64,000 bases of DNA from Hyunsoonleella aestuarii. Lineage in GTDB: Bacteria > Bacteroidota > Bacteroidia > Flavobacteriales > Flavobacteriaceae. This document shows positions 54,101-60,854 of this stretch, piece after piece (position 1 is the stretch's first letter; every line of letters starts with the position of its first letter). The notes below the pieces were generated by a model. The model ran no database searches. It was not told where the DNA came from and saw only the letters and a program-made list of their open reading frames with translations. The stretch is taken from the NCBI RefSeq assembly GCF_006148925.1, contig NZ_VAWB01000001.1, positions 1,640,001-1,704,000 of the forward strand, written 5' to 3'. A program made the position numbers and the translations under genes.

Positions 54101-54448
54101 AATAAGGGTAACGACCAATTTGAATACAGAAACATGCCGTCACAAGGGCAATTTTCACCTACCCTAGCGACCGCAGTTTTAGATGTGAATAAAGACGGTT
54201 ATCTCGATGTTTTTGCAGTTGGTAATGATTATAGTGCTGAAGTAGAGACAATTCGCTACGATGCTTCCATGGGTTATGTATTATTAGGTCAAAGTGGGAG
54301 TAACTATTCAATCTTAAATGATAGCTCTTATTTTAATCCTAACGAAGCTAAATCAATAAATAAAATTAATATTAACAATGTTCCACATTTAATAATACTT
54401 AATAAGAACTTCAAGTTGAAAATTTTAAAAGTAGCTCAGAATGATTGA
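51149..54448 (+). CDS. Large VCBS/FG-GAP lipoprotein with ASPIC/UnbV domain (CRTAC1-like)
   Basis: About 1,099 residues. The start is uncertain: GTG 51149 (preferred) or TTG 51143, both overlapping the kinase gene. Lipobox LLSACSK. Multiple FG-GAP repeats with calcium-type DxNxDG motifs appear in two propellers (for example DVNNDGLEDLYF, DINNDGWLDMYV, then DVNKDGLQDFFV, DLDGDLDVFLGG). Between them, near residues 515-590, is an ASPIC/UnbV segment (NLNGIGSEV, then NKLHFGLGQ, VNWPNGK). It should be surface exposed, perhaps glycan binding. Function not established; it is common in marine flavobacterial polysaccharide loci. Confidence 0.88.
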   Translation: MKQYKQLYSIFTNGIIFLLVLLSACSKDKIDNPPATLFTLIDNEHSNIHFINAVKEDLYFNFINYSYIYNGAGVAVGDVNNDGLEDLYFTSNQNSNKLYLNKGDFEFQDITKEAGVVDENGWTTGVSLIDINNDGWLDMYVCKSGALNSHDLRKNKLFINNKDNSFKEMAKEFGLDHSGFSVQAYFFDYDGDEDLDMYLVNHRADFRNNTTIDMKIQETKEPFFSDQLFRNEKGKFINVTKEAGLENKAWGLSASIGDFNNDDIPDIYVANDFLEPDFLYINQGDGTFKDEILERFKHISANSMGSDYADINNDLLPDLVTLDMMAEDHIRSKENMATMSTENFNAIVEAGYHHQYMSNMLQLNNASGVFSEIGQLSGIAKTDWSWSPLIADFDNDGFNDLLITNGIENDLSNQDFRNQMKTNIQNRKKVSLEEAIGMMPSNKLSNYVFQNNSDLTFTNVTKDWGMDQKVNSTGAVYSDLDNDGDLDVVLSNQSDQISVYRNNSNNNHITVILSGSDKNLNGIGSEVIVYSDSLKQMKSLFVSRGYQSSVTNKLHFGLGQISKVDSVLVNWPNGKVEVVYSPQVNSSIALKYNNANESDIKEELSIPYFKDINPEDLGIRYVQKENYFDDFKHQLLLPQKQSESGKPLAVGDVNKDGLQDFFVGNAKDAPASLYFQKTDGTFRETNIALFEAEKVFEDKDAVFIDVDNDEDLDLYVASGGYEFAEESQLLQDRIYINNGDGFFKRSKNLDKNLRGTSCVTIADYDLDGDLDVFLGGDVIHGKYPLSYKSRLLENINGILTEVTSESIDGLAGLGVVKDAVFSDYDNDGDKDLIVVGEWMPVVILNNEKGEFYKKEIDELKKSNGWYQSITAQDLDKDGKQDYILGNFGKNNKFHPTEDKPLHIYADYLDNNQTFDLVLSKVSQTGDLLPVRGKECSSQQTPFINDKLNTYNAFANATLPDIYGNDKLNRATHYQAYNFESKILMNKGNDQFEYRNMPSQGQFSPTLATAVLDVNKDGYLDVFAVGNDYSAEVETIRYDASMGYVLLGQSGSNYSILNDSSYFNPNEAKSINKININNVPHLIILNKNFKLKILKVAQND

Positions 54449-54779
54449 TGAATATTTATCAAATAATAGATTAGATAGAATAAAAATTTCTTTTGGTAAG
54501 CCATTCCACATTTTTATCGAGGAAAAAATATTTTCCAATATTAATAGCTATGATAGGTTTTTAAATTGGGTTAGTGGGGAATTTGAATTAAATCTTCAAG
54601 ATAACACAGATGGATTAAAAGTTTTCTTTCCAAATGAAAGACTTTCAGTTTCTAAGTTAGATTCCAATGGGGTTAATATTATAGCAGAAATTAAAGTAGA
54701 AGCAAAAATTATAAATAAGACCTTTAAATTAATCCATAAATTAGATGCAATTTATAATGGCGTCATATTAGATGAATAA
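54441..54779 (+). CDS. Small hypothetical protein (112 aa)
   Basis: 112 residues overlapping the VCBS gene by 8 bp. No signal peptide or membrane segment. Visible features are IKISFGKPFHIFIEEKIF, FLNWVSGEFELNLQDNTDGLKVFFPNERLSVSKLD and alternating strands at the end. I do not recognise the family. The overlap and the terminator 23 bp after its stop suggest it is the real last gene of the GlcNAc operon. Confidence 0.6.
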   Translation: MIDEYLSNNRLDRIKISFGKPFHIFIEEKIFSNINSYDRFLNWVSGEFELNLQDNTDGLKVFFPNERLSVSKLDSNGVNIIAEIKVEAKIINKTFKLIHKLDAIYNGVILDE

Positions 54780-54801
54780 AATTTATATTTATAATTGAAA
54801 C

Positions 54802-54839
54802 AAAAAATCCCGTAAACAAAAGTGTTTCGGGATTTTTTT
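54802..54839. terminator. Bidirectional rho-independent terminator
   Basis: Stem ATCCCG / CGGGAT extended inward by AAAC / GTTT with one bulged base, with A-tract on the left and T-tract on the right, so it can terminate in both directions. It ends the plus-strand GlcNAc operon and the minus-strand tRNA-Phe transcript. Confidence 0.8.
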
Positions 54840-54840
54840 G

Positions 54841-54913
54841 TGGTACCTCCAGGAATCGAACCAGGGACACAAGGATTTTCAGTCCTTTGCTCTACCAACT
54901 GAGCTAAGGTACC
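54841..54913 (-). tRNA. tRNA-Phe (GAA)
   Basis: The minus strand folds into a 73-nt cloverleaf: acceptor GGTACCT / AGGTACC, D arm GCTC/GAGC, anticodon stem AAGGA/TCCTT with loop CTGAAAA (anticodon GAA) and T arm CCTGG / CCTGG-complement with TTCGATT loop. CCA is not encoded after the discriminator A. An isolated tRNA gene with its own promoter and terminator. Confidence 0.95.
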
Positions 54914-54928
54914 TCGCCAAAGCGGATG

Positions 54929-54958
54929 CAAATATATTCATTTTTATTATTCACCAAA
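54929..54958 (-). promoter_or_regulatory. tRNA-Phe promoter
   Basis: On the minus strand TTTG (54958-54955), an 18-bp spacer, then TATATTTG (54936-54929), 15 bp before the tRNA 5' end. This is a full match to the Bacteroidetes TTTG / TAnnTTTG promoter. Confidence 0.7.
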
Positions 54959-55050
54959 AGAAATTTTAAAAAATAGTTGAGTTTATTTTTCCAGTCGCGT
55001 ATATATCATGTTATAACATATTAGAATCTTCCATCGGTCTATTTTTTTCG

Positions 55051-55058
55051 TAAATTTG
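55051..55058 (+). promoter_or_regulatory. Candidate -7 box (TAAATTTG) for coaX
   Basis: Exact TAnnTTTG, 15 bp before the ATG at 55074. No clear -33 element. Confidence 0.4.
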
Positions 55059-55073
55059 ACCTTTTCTTTAAAA

Positions 55074-55802
55074 ATGAATCTAATAATAGATGTTGGGAAT
55101 ACTTATACAAAACTCGCGGTTTTTAGCAATGCAAAAATCATTCACAAGAAAAAAGTAAGACCTAAATATATTTTGAAGCATATTAATGCTTTAGTTGAAA
55201 ACTATCCATCATTAAATAAGGCTGTGATTTCCTCCGTTGGTGAGATTAGTGAATCCACACTAAAGTCATTAAACCATAAGCTCAATCTATTAATTTTTAA
55301 TTCGGAGACTAAAGTACCATTTGCAAATAAATATACAACACCTAAAACATTAGGAATAGATAGGTTAGCTTTAGTCAGTGCTTCAGTTTTAAAATTTAAA
55401 GAAAAGAATGTGTTAATTATTGATGCGGGGTCTTGTATAACTTATGATTTTATAAAGGCAAATAATGAATACTTAGGTGGAGCTATTTCTCCAGGCATAC
55501 GTATGCGATATAAAGCCTTAAATAATTTTACTGCAAATTTGCCGTTGTTAGAGACAGAAAAGCCAAAGAACTTAACGGGAGATTCTACAAAAGAATCTAT
55601 TCATTCTGGTGTTGTTTTTGGTGTTTTAAACGAGATAGATGGCGTTATTAATGCTTATAAACTAAAATATTCGGATTTAACAGTAATTTTAACAGGTGGA
55701 GATGCTAAATTCTTGTCTAAACAATTAAAAAGTAGCATATTTGCCAACTCTAATTTTCTTTTAGAGGGATTGAACTATATTTTAGAATTTAACTCAAATT
55801 AA
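55074..55802 (+). CDS. coaX: Type III pantothenate kinase
   Basis: 242 residues from ATG 55074, chosen because MNLIIDVGNTYTKLAVF must begin near the N-terminus. Other motifs: SSVGEIS near residues 49-55, TPKTLGIDRLALVSA near 87-101, VLIIDAGSCITYDFI near 113-127 and LGGAISPGIRMRYKAL near 133-148, then LTGGDA near 211-216. It phosphorylates pantothenate, the first step of coenzyme A synthesis; the type III enzyme is not inhibited by CoA. The last codon overlaps the start of the next gene (TAATG). Confidence 0.93.
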   Translation: MNLIIDVGNTYTKLAVFSNAKIIHKKKVRPKYILKHINALVENYPSLNKAVISSVGEISESTLKSLNHKLNLLIFNSETKVPFANKYTTPKTLGIDRLALVSASVLKFKEKNVLIIDAGSCITYDFIKANNEYLGGAISPGIRMRYKALNNFTANLPLLETEKPKNLTGDSTKESIHSGVVFGVLNEIDGVINAYKLKYSDLTVILTGGDAKFLSKQLKSSIFANSNFLLEGLNYILEFNSN

Positions 55803-57112
55803 TGATTAAAAAACTTGTATTAGTTTTTATTGCTGTTTTTGCAATTCAAAGTTATGCCCAAGAGGGTACAGCCTCGCCTTATTCTTTTTATGGTATCGGA
55901 AGTCTAAAATTTAAAGGTACTGTCGAAAATAGAAGTATGGGAGGTCTAAGCATTTACAATGATAGTATCCATGTGAATTTGAGAAACCCTGCATCTTATG
56001 CAACGAGTAATTTGAATTTCTACGGAAACGAAAGTAGACCAGTAAAATTTTCTGTTGGAGGAGGATATTCCTCTTTAGATTTAAAAAGCGCAAATTCTGA
56101 AGGAAAGGCAAGTTCAACAACATTTGATTATTTAGCTTTATCGGTTCCAGTTGGAAGGTTTGGATTTGGGTTTGGTTTATTGCCTTATACTTCGGTAGGG
56201 TATAAATTGGAATCATTGAATGCTAATGGGAATATTGAAAATAGGTTTCGAGGTGAAGGCGGATTAAATAAAACTTTTGTGGGTGTTGGTTATCAAGTAT
56301 CGAAGGGTTTAAGTATTGGGGTTGATGCTAATTATAATTTTGGGAATGTTCAAAATAATAATGTTGAGTTTGGATATGATTCTGATAATATACCATTGCA
56401 GTACCTATCTCGCGAAAACAATAGATCCGATTTAAGTGGTTTAAGTTTTAATATAGGCTTGTCTTATAATACTATGTTAAATGAAAAATTAGAGTTTGTG
56501 TCTGGATTAACTTATACTCCAGAAAGTAGTTTAACGTCAAAAAACGAAAGATCTTTTTCTACAGTAATTCTTGATTCCAATGGTAACGAAATAGAAGTAA
56601 ATACTATTGATGCCGATTTAGAGCCTCAAGGGTTGAAAGAAACGGTGCTAACCTTGCCTTCAAGGTTGTCCTTCGGAGTAGGTATTGGAGAACCAAGAAA
56701 ATGGTTCCTAGGTGCAGAGTATACAACACAGCAAACTAGTAATTTCTCAAATCCGTTATATTCAAGTAACGCAACTTCTTATGAAGATGGCTCAACAATT
56801 TCGGTAGGAGGGTTTTATATTCCACGTTATAATTCATTTAATGGTTATTTTAAAAGGGTTGTTTATCGTGCAGGATTGCGCTATGAAGAAACAGGTTTAA
56901 ATTTAAATAACGAATCAATTAATGAGTTTGGCATATCTTTTGGAGTAGGATTACCAGTTGGAGCAGTCACCTCATTTTCTAACATAAACATGGGGGTTGA
57001 AATTGGAAAACGTGGCACGACCAACAATAACTTAATACAAGAGAATTTTATTAATTTCCAAATAAGCTTATCTTTGAATGATAGATGGTTTGTTAAAAGG
57101 AAATATAACTAA
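55802..57112 (+). CDS. Outer-membrane beta-barrel protein (FadL/PorV-like appearance)
   Basis: 436 residues. Signal KLVLVFIAVFAIQSYAQ, then EGTASPYSFYGIGSLKFKGTVENRSMGGLSIYNDSIHVNLRNPASYA, the N-terminal pattern of Bacteroidetes outer-membrane transport-type barrels. Gly- and aromatic-rich strands fill the rest, and the protein ends in RWFVKRKYN. It is always seen here between coaX and a TPR protein, close to lptC, so a role in envelope biogenesis is plausible. Specific function unknown. Confidence 0.75.
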   Translation: MIKKLVLVFIAVFAIQSYAQEGTASPYSFYGIGSLKFKGTVENRSMGGLSIYNDSIHVNLRNPASYATSNLNFYGNESRPVKFSVGGGYSSLDLKSANSEGKASSTTFDYLALSVPVGRFGFGFGLLPYTSVGYKLESLNANGNIENRFRGEGGLNKTFVGVGYQVSKGLSIGVDANYNFGNVQNNNVEFGYDSDNIPLQYLSRENNRSDLSGLSFNIGLSYNTMLNEKLEFVSGLTYTPESSLTSKNERSFSTVILDSNGNEIEVNTIDADLEPQGLKETVLTLPSRLSFGVGIGEPRKWFLGAEYTTQQTSNFSNPLYSSNATSYEDGSTISVGGFYIPRYNSFNGYFKRVVYRAGLRYEETGLNLNNESINEFGISFGVGLPVGAVTSFSNINMGVEIGKRGTTNNNLIQENFINFQISLSLNDRWFVKRKYN

Positions 57113-57130
57113 CAGCGTAAAATTATTATC

Positions 57131-58513
57131 ATGAAGACGAAAATTACATTACTATTCACATTACTATTTTTGACCTTTAACTTAAGCTTCTCTCAAGCTA
57201 ACGAAGAAGATATGACTAGCTTGTCAATAATGACCGAGTATGCTAAAGCTAAGAATTATGAGGCAGCTTATAAACCTTTCATGGAACTTAGAGAAAGAAA
57301 CCCAAAGTTTAATAGAGCCATATATGTATATGGTGAAAAAATCTTGGACAATAAAATAGATAAGGCTGCAGGATCTGCAAAAGTTCCTTTTATTAACGAT
57401 CTTTTAAAATTATGGGAGCAACGTTCTCAGTATTTTGCTAGTAAAACTCCAAAAGGTGAATATGCAGCCAAAGCTTGTCAGTTAATGTATGATAATAAGG
57501 ATATTTTAGGTAAAAGTGATTCAGAATTATACGATTGTTTTGATACTGCTTATAAAGCAGATAAAGCAACATTCACCAACCCAAAAAGTTTATATACATA
57601 CTTCTCGTTAATGGTAGGTTTATTTGATGCTGGAAAAAAATCTGATGCTGATTTATTTAACAAATACGATGACGTTGTAGAGAAAGTTGAAGATGAAGTT
57701 AAAAACTACTCGAGTAAAGTAAATAAGTTAATTACGAAAGAAGAATCAGGTACGGCTTTAACAAGCAAAGAGAAGCGATATAAAAAATCATATGAAAGTT
57801 ACTTAAAGGCTTATGATAAGATTGCTGGGAGTATTGATTCTAAGTTAGGTGATAGAGCAAATTGTGAAAACTTAATTCCTTTATACACTAAAGATTTTGA
57901 AGCTAATAAAACAAACCCTATTTGGTTACAAAGAGCTGCAGGAAAAATGTCTGAGAAAGAATGTACAGACGATCCATTATTCTTCAAGTTAGTAAATGCT
58001 TATCATGAATTAAGTCCATCTGCAAATTCGGCATACTATTTAGGTATCTTAAAGGATAAAGAAGGAAATCCAAATGAAGCTATTGCCTTTTACAAACAAG
58101 CTATCGATTTAGAGACAGACGATTTTAAAAAGTCTAAACTTAACAACAGAATTGGATTAAAATTAAAAGCTAAACATAGATATGGTCAAGCAAGAGGTTT
58201 CTTTAGAGAGGCCCTAAAATTAAATCCTTCTAATGGTCGTCCATATTTATCTATCGCAGCAATGTATGCGTCTAGTGCTAAGGATTGTGGTGATTCAAAC
58301 TTCAATAAAAGAGCAGTTTATTGGTTAGCAGCAGACGAGGCTAGAAAAGCAGCACGTGTAGATGCGACTTTATCGAAAGCAGCTTCTCAGTCGGTGGCTA
58401 ACTATACGGCTAAAGCACCGACAAAAGCGGAAATATTTAGTGCTGGAAATGCAGGACAAACAATAAAAGTCGCATGTTGGATAGGTTCTTCTGTAAAAGT
58501 TCCAAACATATAA
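57131..58513 (+). CDS. Exported TPR-repeat protein
   Basis: 460 residues with signal peptide (TLLFTLLFLTFNLSFSQ). TPR-type helices are clear in the C-terminal half: AYYLGILKDKEGNPNEAIAFYKQAIDLE near residues 300-327, then RYGQARGFFREALKLNPSNGRPYLSIAAMYA near 351-381. The N-terminal half is helical and Lys-rich. It is periplasmic. It sits between an outer-membrane barrel and lptC; no enzymatic role is apparent. Confidence 0.8.
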   Translation: MKTKITLLFTLLFLTFNLSFSQANEEDMTSLSIMTEYAKAKNYEAAYKPFMELRERNPKFNRAIYVYGEKILDNKIDKAAGSAKVPFINDLLKLWEQRSQYFASKTPKGEYAAKACQLMYDNKDILGKSDSELYDCFDTAYKADKATFTNPKSLYTYFSLMVGLFDAGKKSDADLFNKYDDVVEKVEDEVKNYSSKVNKLITKEESGTALTSKEKRYKKSYESYLKAYDKIAGSIDSKLGDRANCENLIPLYTKDFEANKTNPIWLQRAAGKMSEKECTDDPLFFKLVNAYHELSPSANSAYYLGILKDKEGNPNEAIAFYKQAIDLETDDFKKSKLNNRIGLKLKAKHRYGQARGFFREALKLNPSNGRPYLSIAAMYASSAKDCGDSNFNKRAVYWLAADEARKAARVDATLSKAASQSVANYTAKAPTKAEIFSAGNAGQTIKVACWIGSSVKVPNI

Positions 58514-58515
58514 AT

Positions 58516-59070
58516 GTGAAAGCATTTTTAAAATATAATTTTCTTAACATAGTCACCATATTAATGGTGACTATGTTTTTTTCATGTAAAGACAACTTTG
58601 ACGATGTTCAAAAAATTGGCATTTCAGAAAATGAGCCTATTGGAGTTGCAGAAAACATTAATTTAAAGCATACCGATTCTGGTAAAATAAAAGCGATTCT
58701 TATAAGCGATAAGATGTTAGATTATTCTAATAGAGAATTTGCCTTTAACGAATTTCCAGAGGGAATTGTTTTAGATGTTTTTGATGATAATAATCAAAAG
58801 AGTGTAATTGTTTCAGACTATGCTATCGTTTATAATAAAACCGACTTAATCGATTTACAAGGCAATGTTAGAATTGCAACACACAGTCAAGACACTTTGT
58901 TTGCAGAACAACTATATTATGATCAAAAGAGAGAATGGCTCTTCACCAATAAGCCTGTTACTTTTAGAACGGGATCCGATGTAATTAACGGTAATGGCTT
59001 CGATTCAGATACTAAATTTACTAATGCCAGAGTGCTAGAAGTAACAGGTATAATTAGCGTCGATGAGTAA
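58516..59070 (+). CDS. lptC: LPS export protein LptC-like lipoprotein
   Basis: 184 residues from GTG 58516, two bases after the TPR stop. This start gives a proper lipoprotein signal (basic KAFLKYN, hydrophobic NIVTILMVTMFF, then SCKD). An upstream ATG inside the TPR gene lacks such a signal, and ATG 58564 would leave too short a signal. The body has ISDKMLDYSNREFAFNEFPEGIVLDVFDD near residues 62-90 and IDLQGNVRIATHSQDTLFAEQLYYDQKREWLFTNKPV near 115-151, the OstA/LptC jellyroll pattern. It would bridge LPS between the inner membrane and LptA. The first 22 codons contain the hairpin at 58546-58582. Confidence 0.85.
   Translation: MKAFLKYNFLNIVTILMVTMFFSCKDNFDDVQKIGISENEPIGVAENINLKHTDSGKIKAILISDKMLDYSNREFAFNEFPEGIVLDVFDDNNQKSVIVSDYAIVYNKTDLIDLQGNVRIATHSQDTLFAEQLYYDQKREWLFTNKPVTFRTGSDVINGNGFDSDTKFTNARVLEVTGIISVDE
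58546..58582 (+). terminator. Terminator-like perfect hairpin inside the lptC signal-peptide codons
   Basis: Arms AACATAGTCACCAT (58546-58559) and ATGGTGACTATGTT (58564-58577) pair perfectly over 14 bp around loop ATTA; with the arm's own last two bases the T-run reaches seven (58576-58582). This is the structure of an intrinsic terminator, placed 33 bp after the TPR stop yet within lptC codons 11-22. Confidence 0.65.
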
Positions 59071-59089
59071 CTTGCGTTTCTTATTTTAG

Positions 59090-59097
59090 TATCTTTG
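59090..59097 (+). promoter_or_regulatory. Candidate -7 box (TATCTTTG) before the small membrane protein gene
   Basis: Exact TAnnTTTG, 16 bp before ATG 59114. A TTG at 59072-59074 lies 15 bp upstream, shorter than usual. Confidence 0.4.
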
Positions 59098-59113
59098 TAA
59101 ATAAATTTTATAC

Positions 59114-59308
59114 ATGAAGTATTCTAAGTTTTTTCAGTATGCCTACATCGTTTTTGCAGCACTTTTTATTTATGATGCCGTAGATAAGTATTTTAATCAA
59201 GATGTTGTTGCTTACACTTCAATTTTACTTGGTGCAACCGCAGTTTTTATGTTCTTTTTTAGAAGAAAGTTTAGTAGAAAATTTGATAATAGAGATCAAT
59301 CCAAATAG
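59114..59308 (+). CDS. Small two-helix membrane protein
   Basis: 64 residues with two membrane segments (FQYAYIVFAALFIYDAV and YTSILLGATAVFMFFF) and a basic tail (RRKFSRKFDNRDQSK). Its stop is directly followed by the ATG of the CNNM/CBS protein, so the pair is coupled. Function unknown. Confidence 0.75.
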   Translation: MKYSKFFQYAYIVFAALFIYDAVDKYFNQDVVAYTSILLGATAVFMFFFRRKFSRKFDNRDQSK

Positions 59309-60598
59309 ATGAGTGTTGAGATAGTTGTAATTATTCTATCCTTATTACTTTCAGCTTTTTTTTCTGGTATGGAAATAGCTTATGTGTCTTCCAATAAGAT
59401 ACATATTGAAATTGAAAAAAAGCAAGAAGGCTTATTAGCTAAAATATTGGCTAAACTTACTGAAAAGCCTTCCAAATTTATAGCAACCATGCTGATAGGT
59501 AATAATATAGCATTGGTTATTTATGGATTATTTATGGGGGATTTATTGATGGATTGGTTCCAATCTTTAACACCTGCATCATCCATTTTTTTAGATTATA
59601 TGTTAACCGATTTAAGTTTATTATCTCAAACTATAATCTCAACCATTGTGATTTTAATTACTGCAGAATTTCTACCCAAAGTATTTTTTCAAATATATGC
59701 CAATACATTGATTAAGGCATTGGCTCTTCCGGCTTATGTGTTTTATGTTTTATTCACTTTTGTTTCAGATTTTGTCATGTGGATATCAGATACTGTGCTG
59801 AGGTTGTTTTTTAAAACAGAAGGCGATCAAATCCAATTAGCATTTACAAAAGTAGAATTAGGAAACTATATTAGCGAACAAATGGAATCGGTTGAAGAAC
59901 ATGACGAGGTAGATTCAGAGATTCAAATATTTCAAAATGCACTGGAATTTTCAGAAGTTAAAGCTCGGGAGGTTATGGTGCCTAGAACCGAAATTATCGC
60001 GGTTGAAATAAATGAATCACTAAAAACGCTTAATGCTATTTTCACAGAGTCTGGTCGTACTAAGATTTTAGTTTATAAAGAAACTATTGATGATATTTTG
60101 GGGTATGTACATTCTTTTGAATTGTTCAAGAAACCAAAGACTATTAAATTGGCAATGCTCCCTGTAGAGTTCATTCCAGAAACTGTACTTATAAAAGATG
60201 TTTTGAATGTGCTTACCAAAAAGCACAAAAGTATTGCAGTGGTGCTGGATGAATATGGCGGAACAAAAGGTATTTTAACTGTTGAAGATATTGTTGAAGA
60301 GTTGTTTGGTGAAATTGAGGATGAACATGACACGGTCGATTTAATTGAGGAGAAAACCGGTGAGGGTATCTATACGTTTTCAGCGAGACTAGAAGTAGAT
60401 TATATCAATGAAGCATATAAGCTCGATCTTCCCGAAAGTGAAAACTATGAAACTTTAGGTGGTTTAATTGTGAATCACACAGAAGAGATACCAGCGCAAA
60501 ACGAAATACTTATTGTAGAAACATTCCAGTTCACAATTTTAGAGGTTTCTAACACTAAAATTGATCTTGTTGAACTCAAAGTTTTAGAGGAAGATTAG
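59309..60598 (+). CDS. CNNM/CBS-domain transporter (hemolysin C-like)
   Basis: 429 residues. An N-terminal CNNM (DUF21) domain with about four membrane segments (LSAFFSGMEIAYVSSNKIHIEIEKK at the start; AEFLPKVFFQIYANTLIKALALP near 118-140), a CBS pair (VMVPRTEIIAVEINES near 219-234; VVLDEYGGTKGILTVEDIVEELFGEIEDEHD near 310-340) and a C-terminal CorC/HlyC domain. Probably an inner-membrane Mg2+/Co2+-related transporter; the hemolysin name is historical. GldE of the gliding machinery has the same architecture but normally adjoins gldD, which is absent here. Confidence 0.85.
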   Translation: MSVEIVVIILSLLLSAFFSGMEIAYVSSNKIHIEIEKKQEGLLAKILAKLTEKPSKFIATMLIGNNIALVIYGLFMGDLLMDWFQSLTPASSIFLDYMLTDLSLLSQTIISTIVILITAEFLPKVFFQIYANTLIKALALPAYVFYVLFTFVSDFVMWISDTVLRLFFKTEGDQIQLAFTKVELGNYISEQMESVEEHDEVDSEIQIFQNALEFSEVKAREVMVPRTEIIAVEINESLKTLNAIFTESGRTKILVYKETIDDILGYVHSFELFKKPKTIKLAMLPVEFIPETVLIKDVLNVLTKKHKSIAVVLDEYGGTKGILTVEDIVEELFGEIEDEHDTVDLIEEKTGEGIYTFSARLEVDYINEAYKLDLPESENYETLGGLIVNHTEEIPAQNEILIVETFQFTILEVSNTKIDLVELKVLEED

Positions 60599-60769
60599 TA
60601 TAAAGAAATTAACAGTGCTTTATGCTTTTATTACCTGAAAACGAAGTAAATACTGCGGAGTTATTTTGTTTGTCGGTAATAATTGAAATTCAACAAGAAA
60701 ATATAAAAGTTTCAAGCAATTAAAGCATACATCTACTTTTATTATTAAATAGAAAATGGTATTTTCGCG

Positions 60770-60797
60770 CACGATATTTTTGTCAAATCGTGATTTT
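60770..60797 (+). terminator. Possible terminator after the CNNM/CBS gene
   Basis: Stem CACGAT (60770-60775) / ATCGTG (60787-60792), then ATTTTT. The stem is short and the T-run imperfect. The rest of the 256-bp gap (60599-60854) is AT-rich with no gene seen. Confidence 0.3.
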
Positions 60798-60854
60798 TGG
60801 CAAGTAAATTCATAATTAAATCCTCCTCAAAGGGCATAAATTTTTAAATAACAA

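Noticed and set aside
59309-60598. Assignment of the CNNM/CBS protein as GldE
   Set aside because: gldD or other gliding genes are not adjacent; the architecture alone does not separate GldE from other members.
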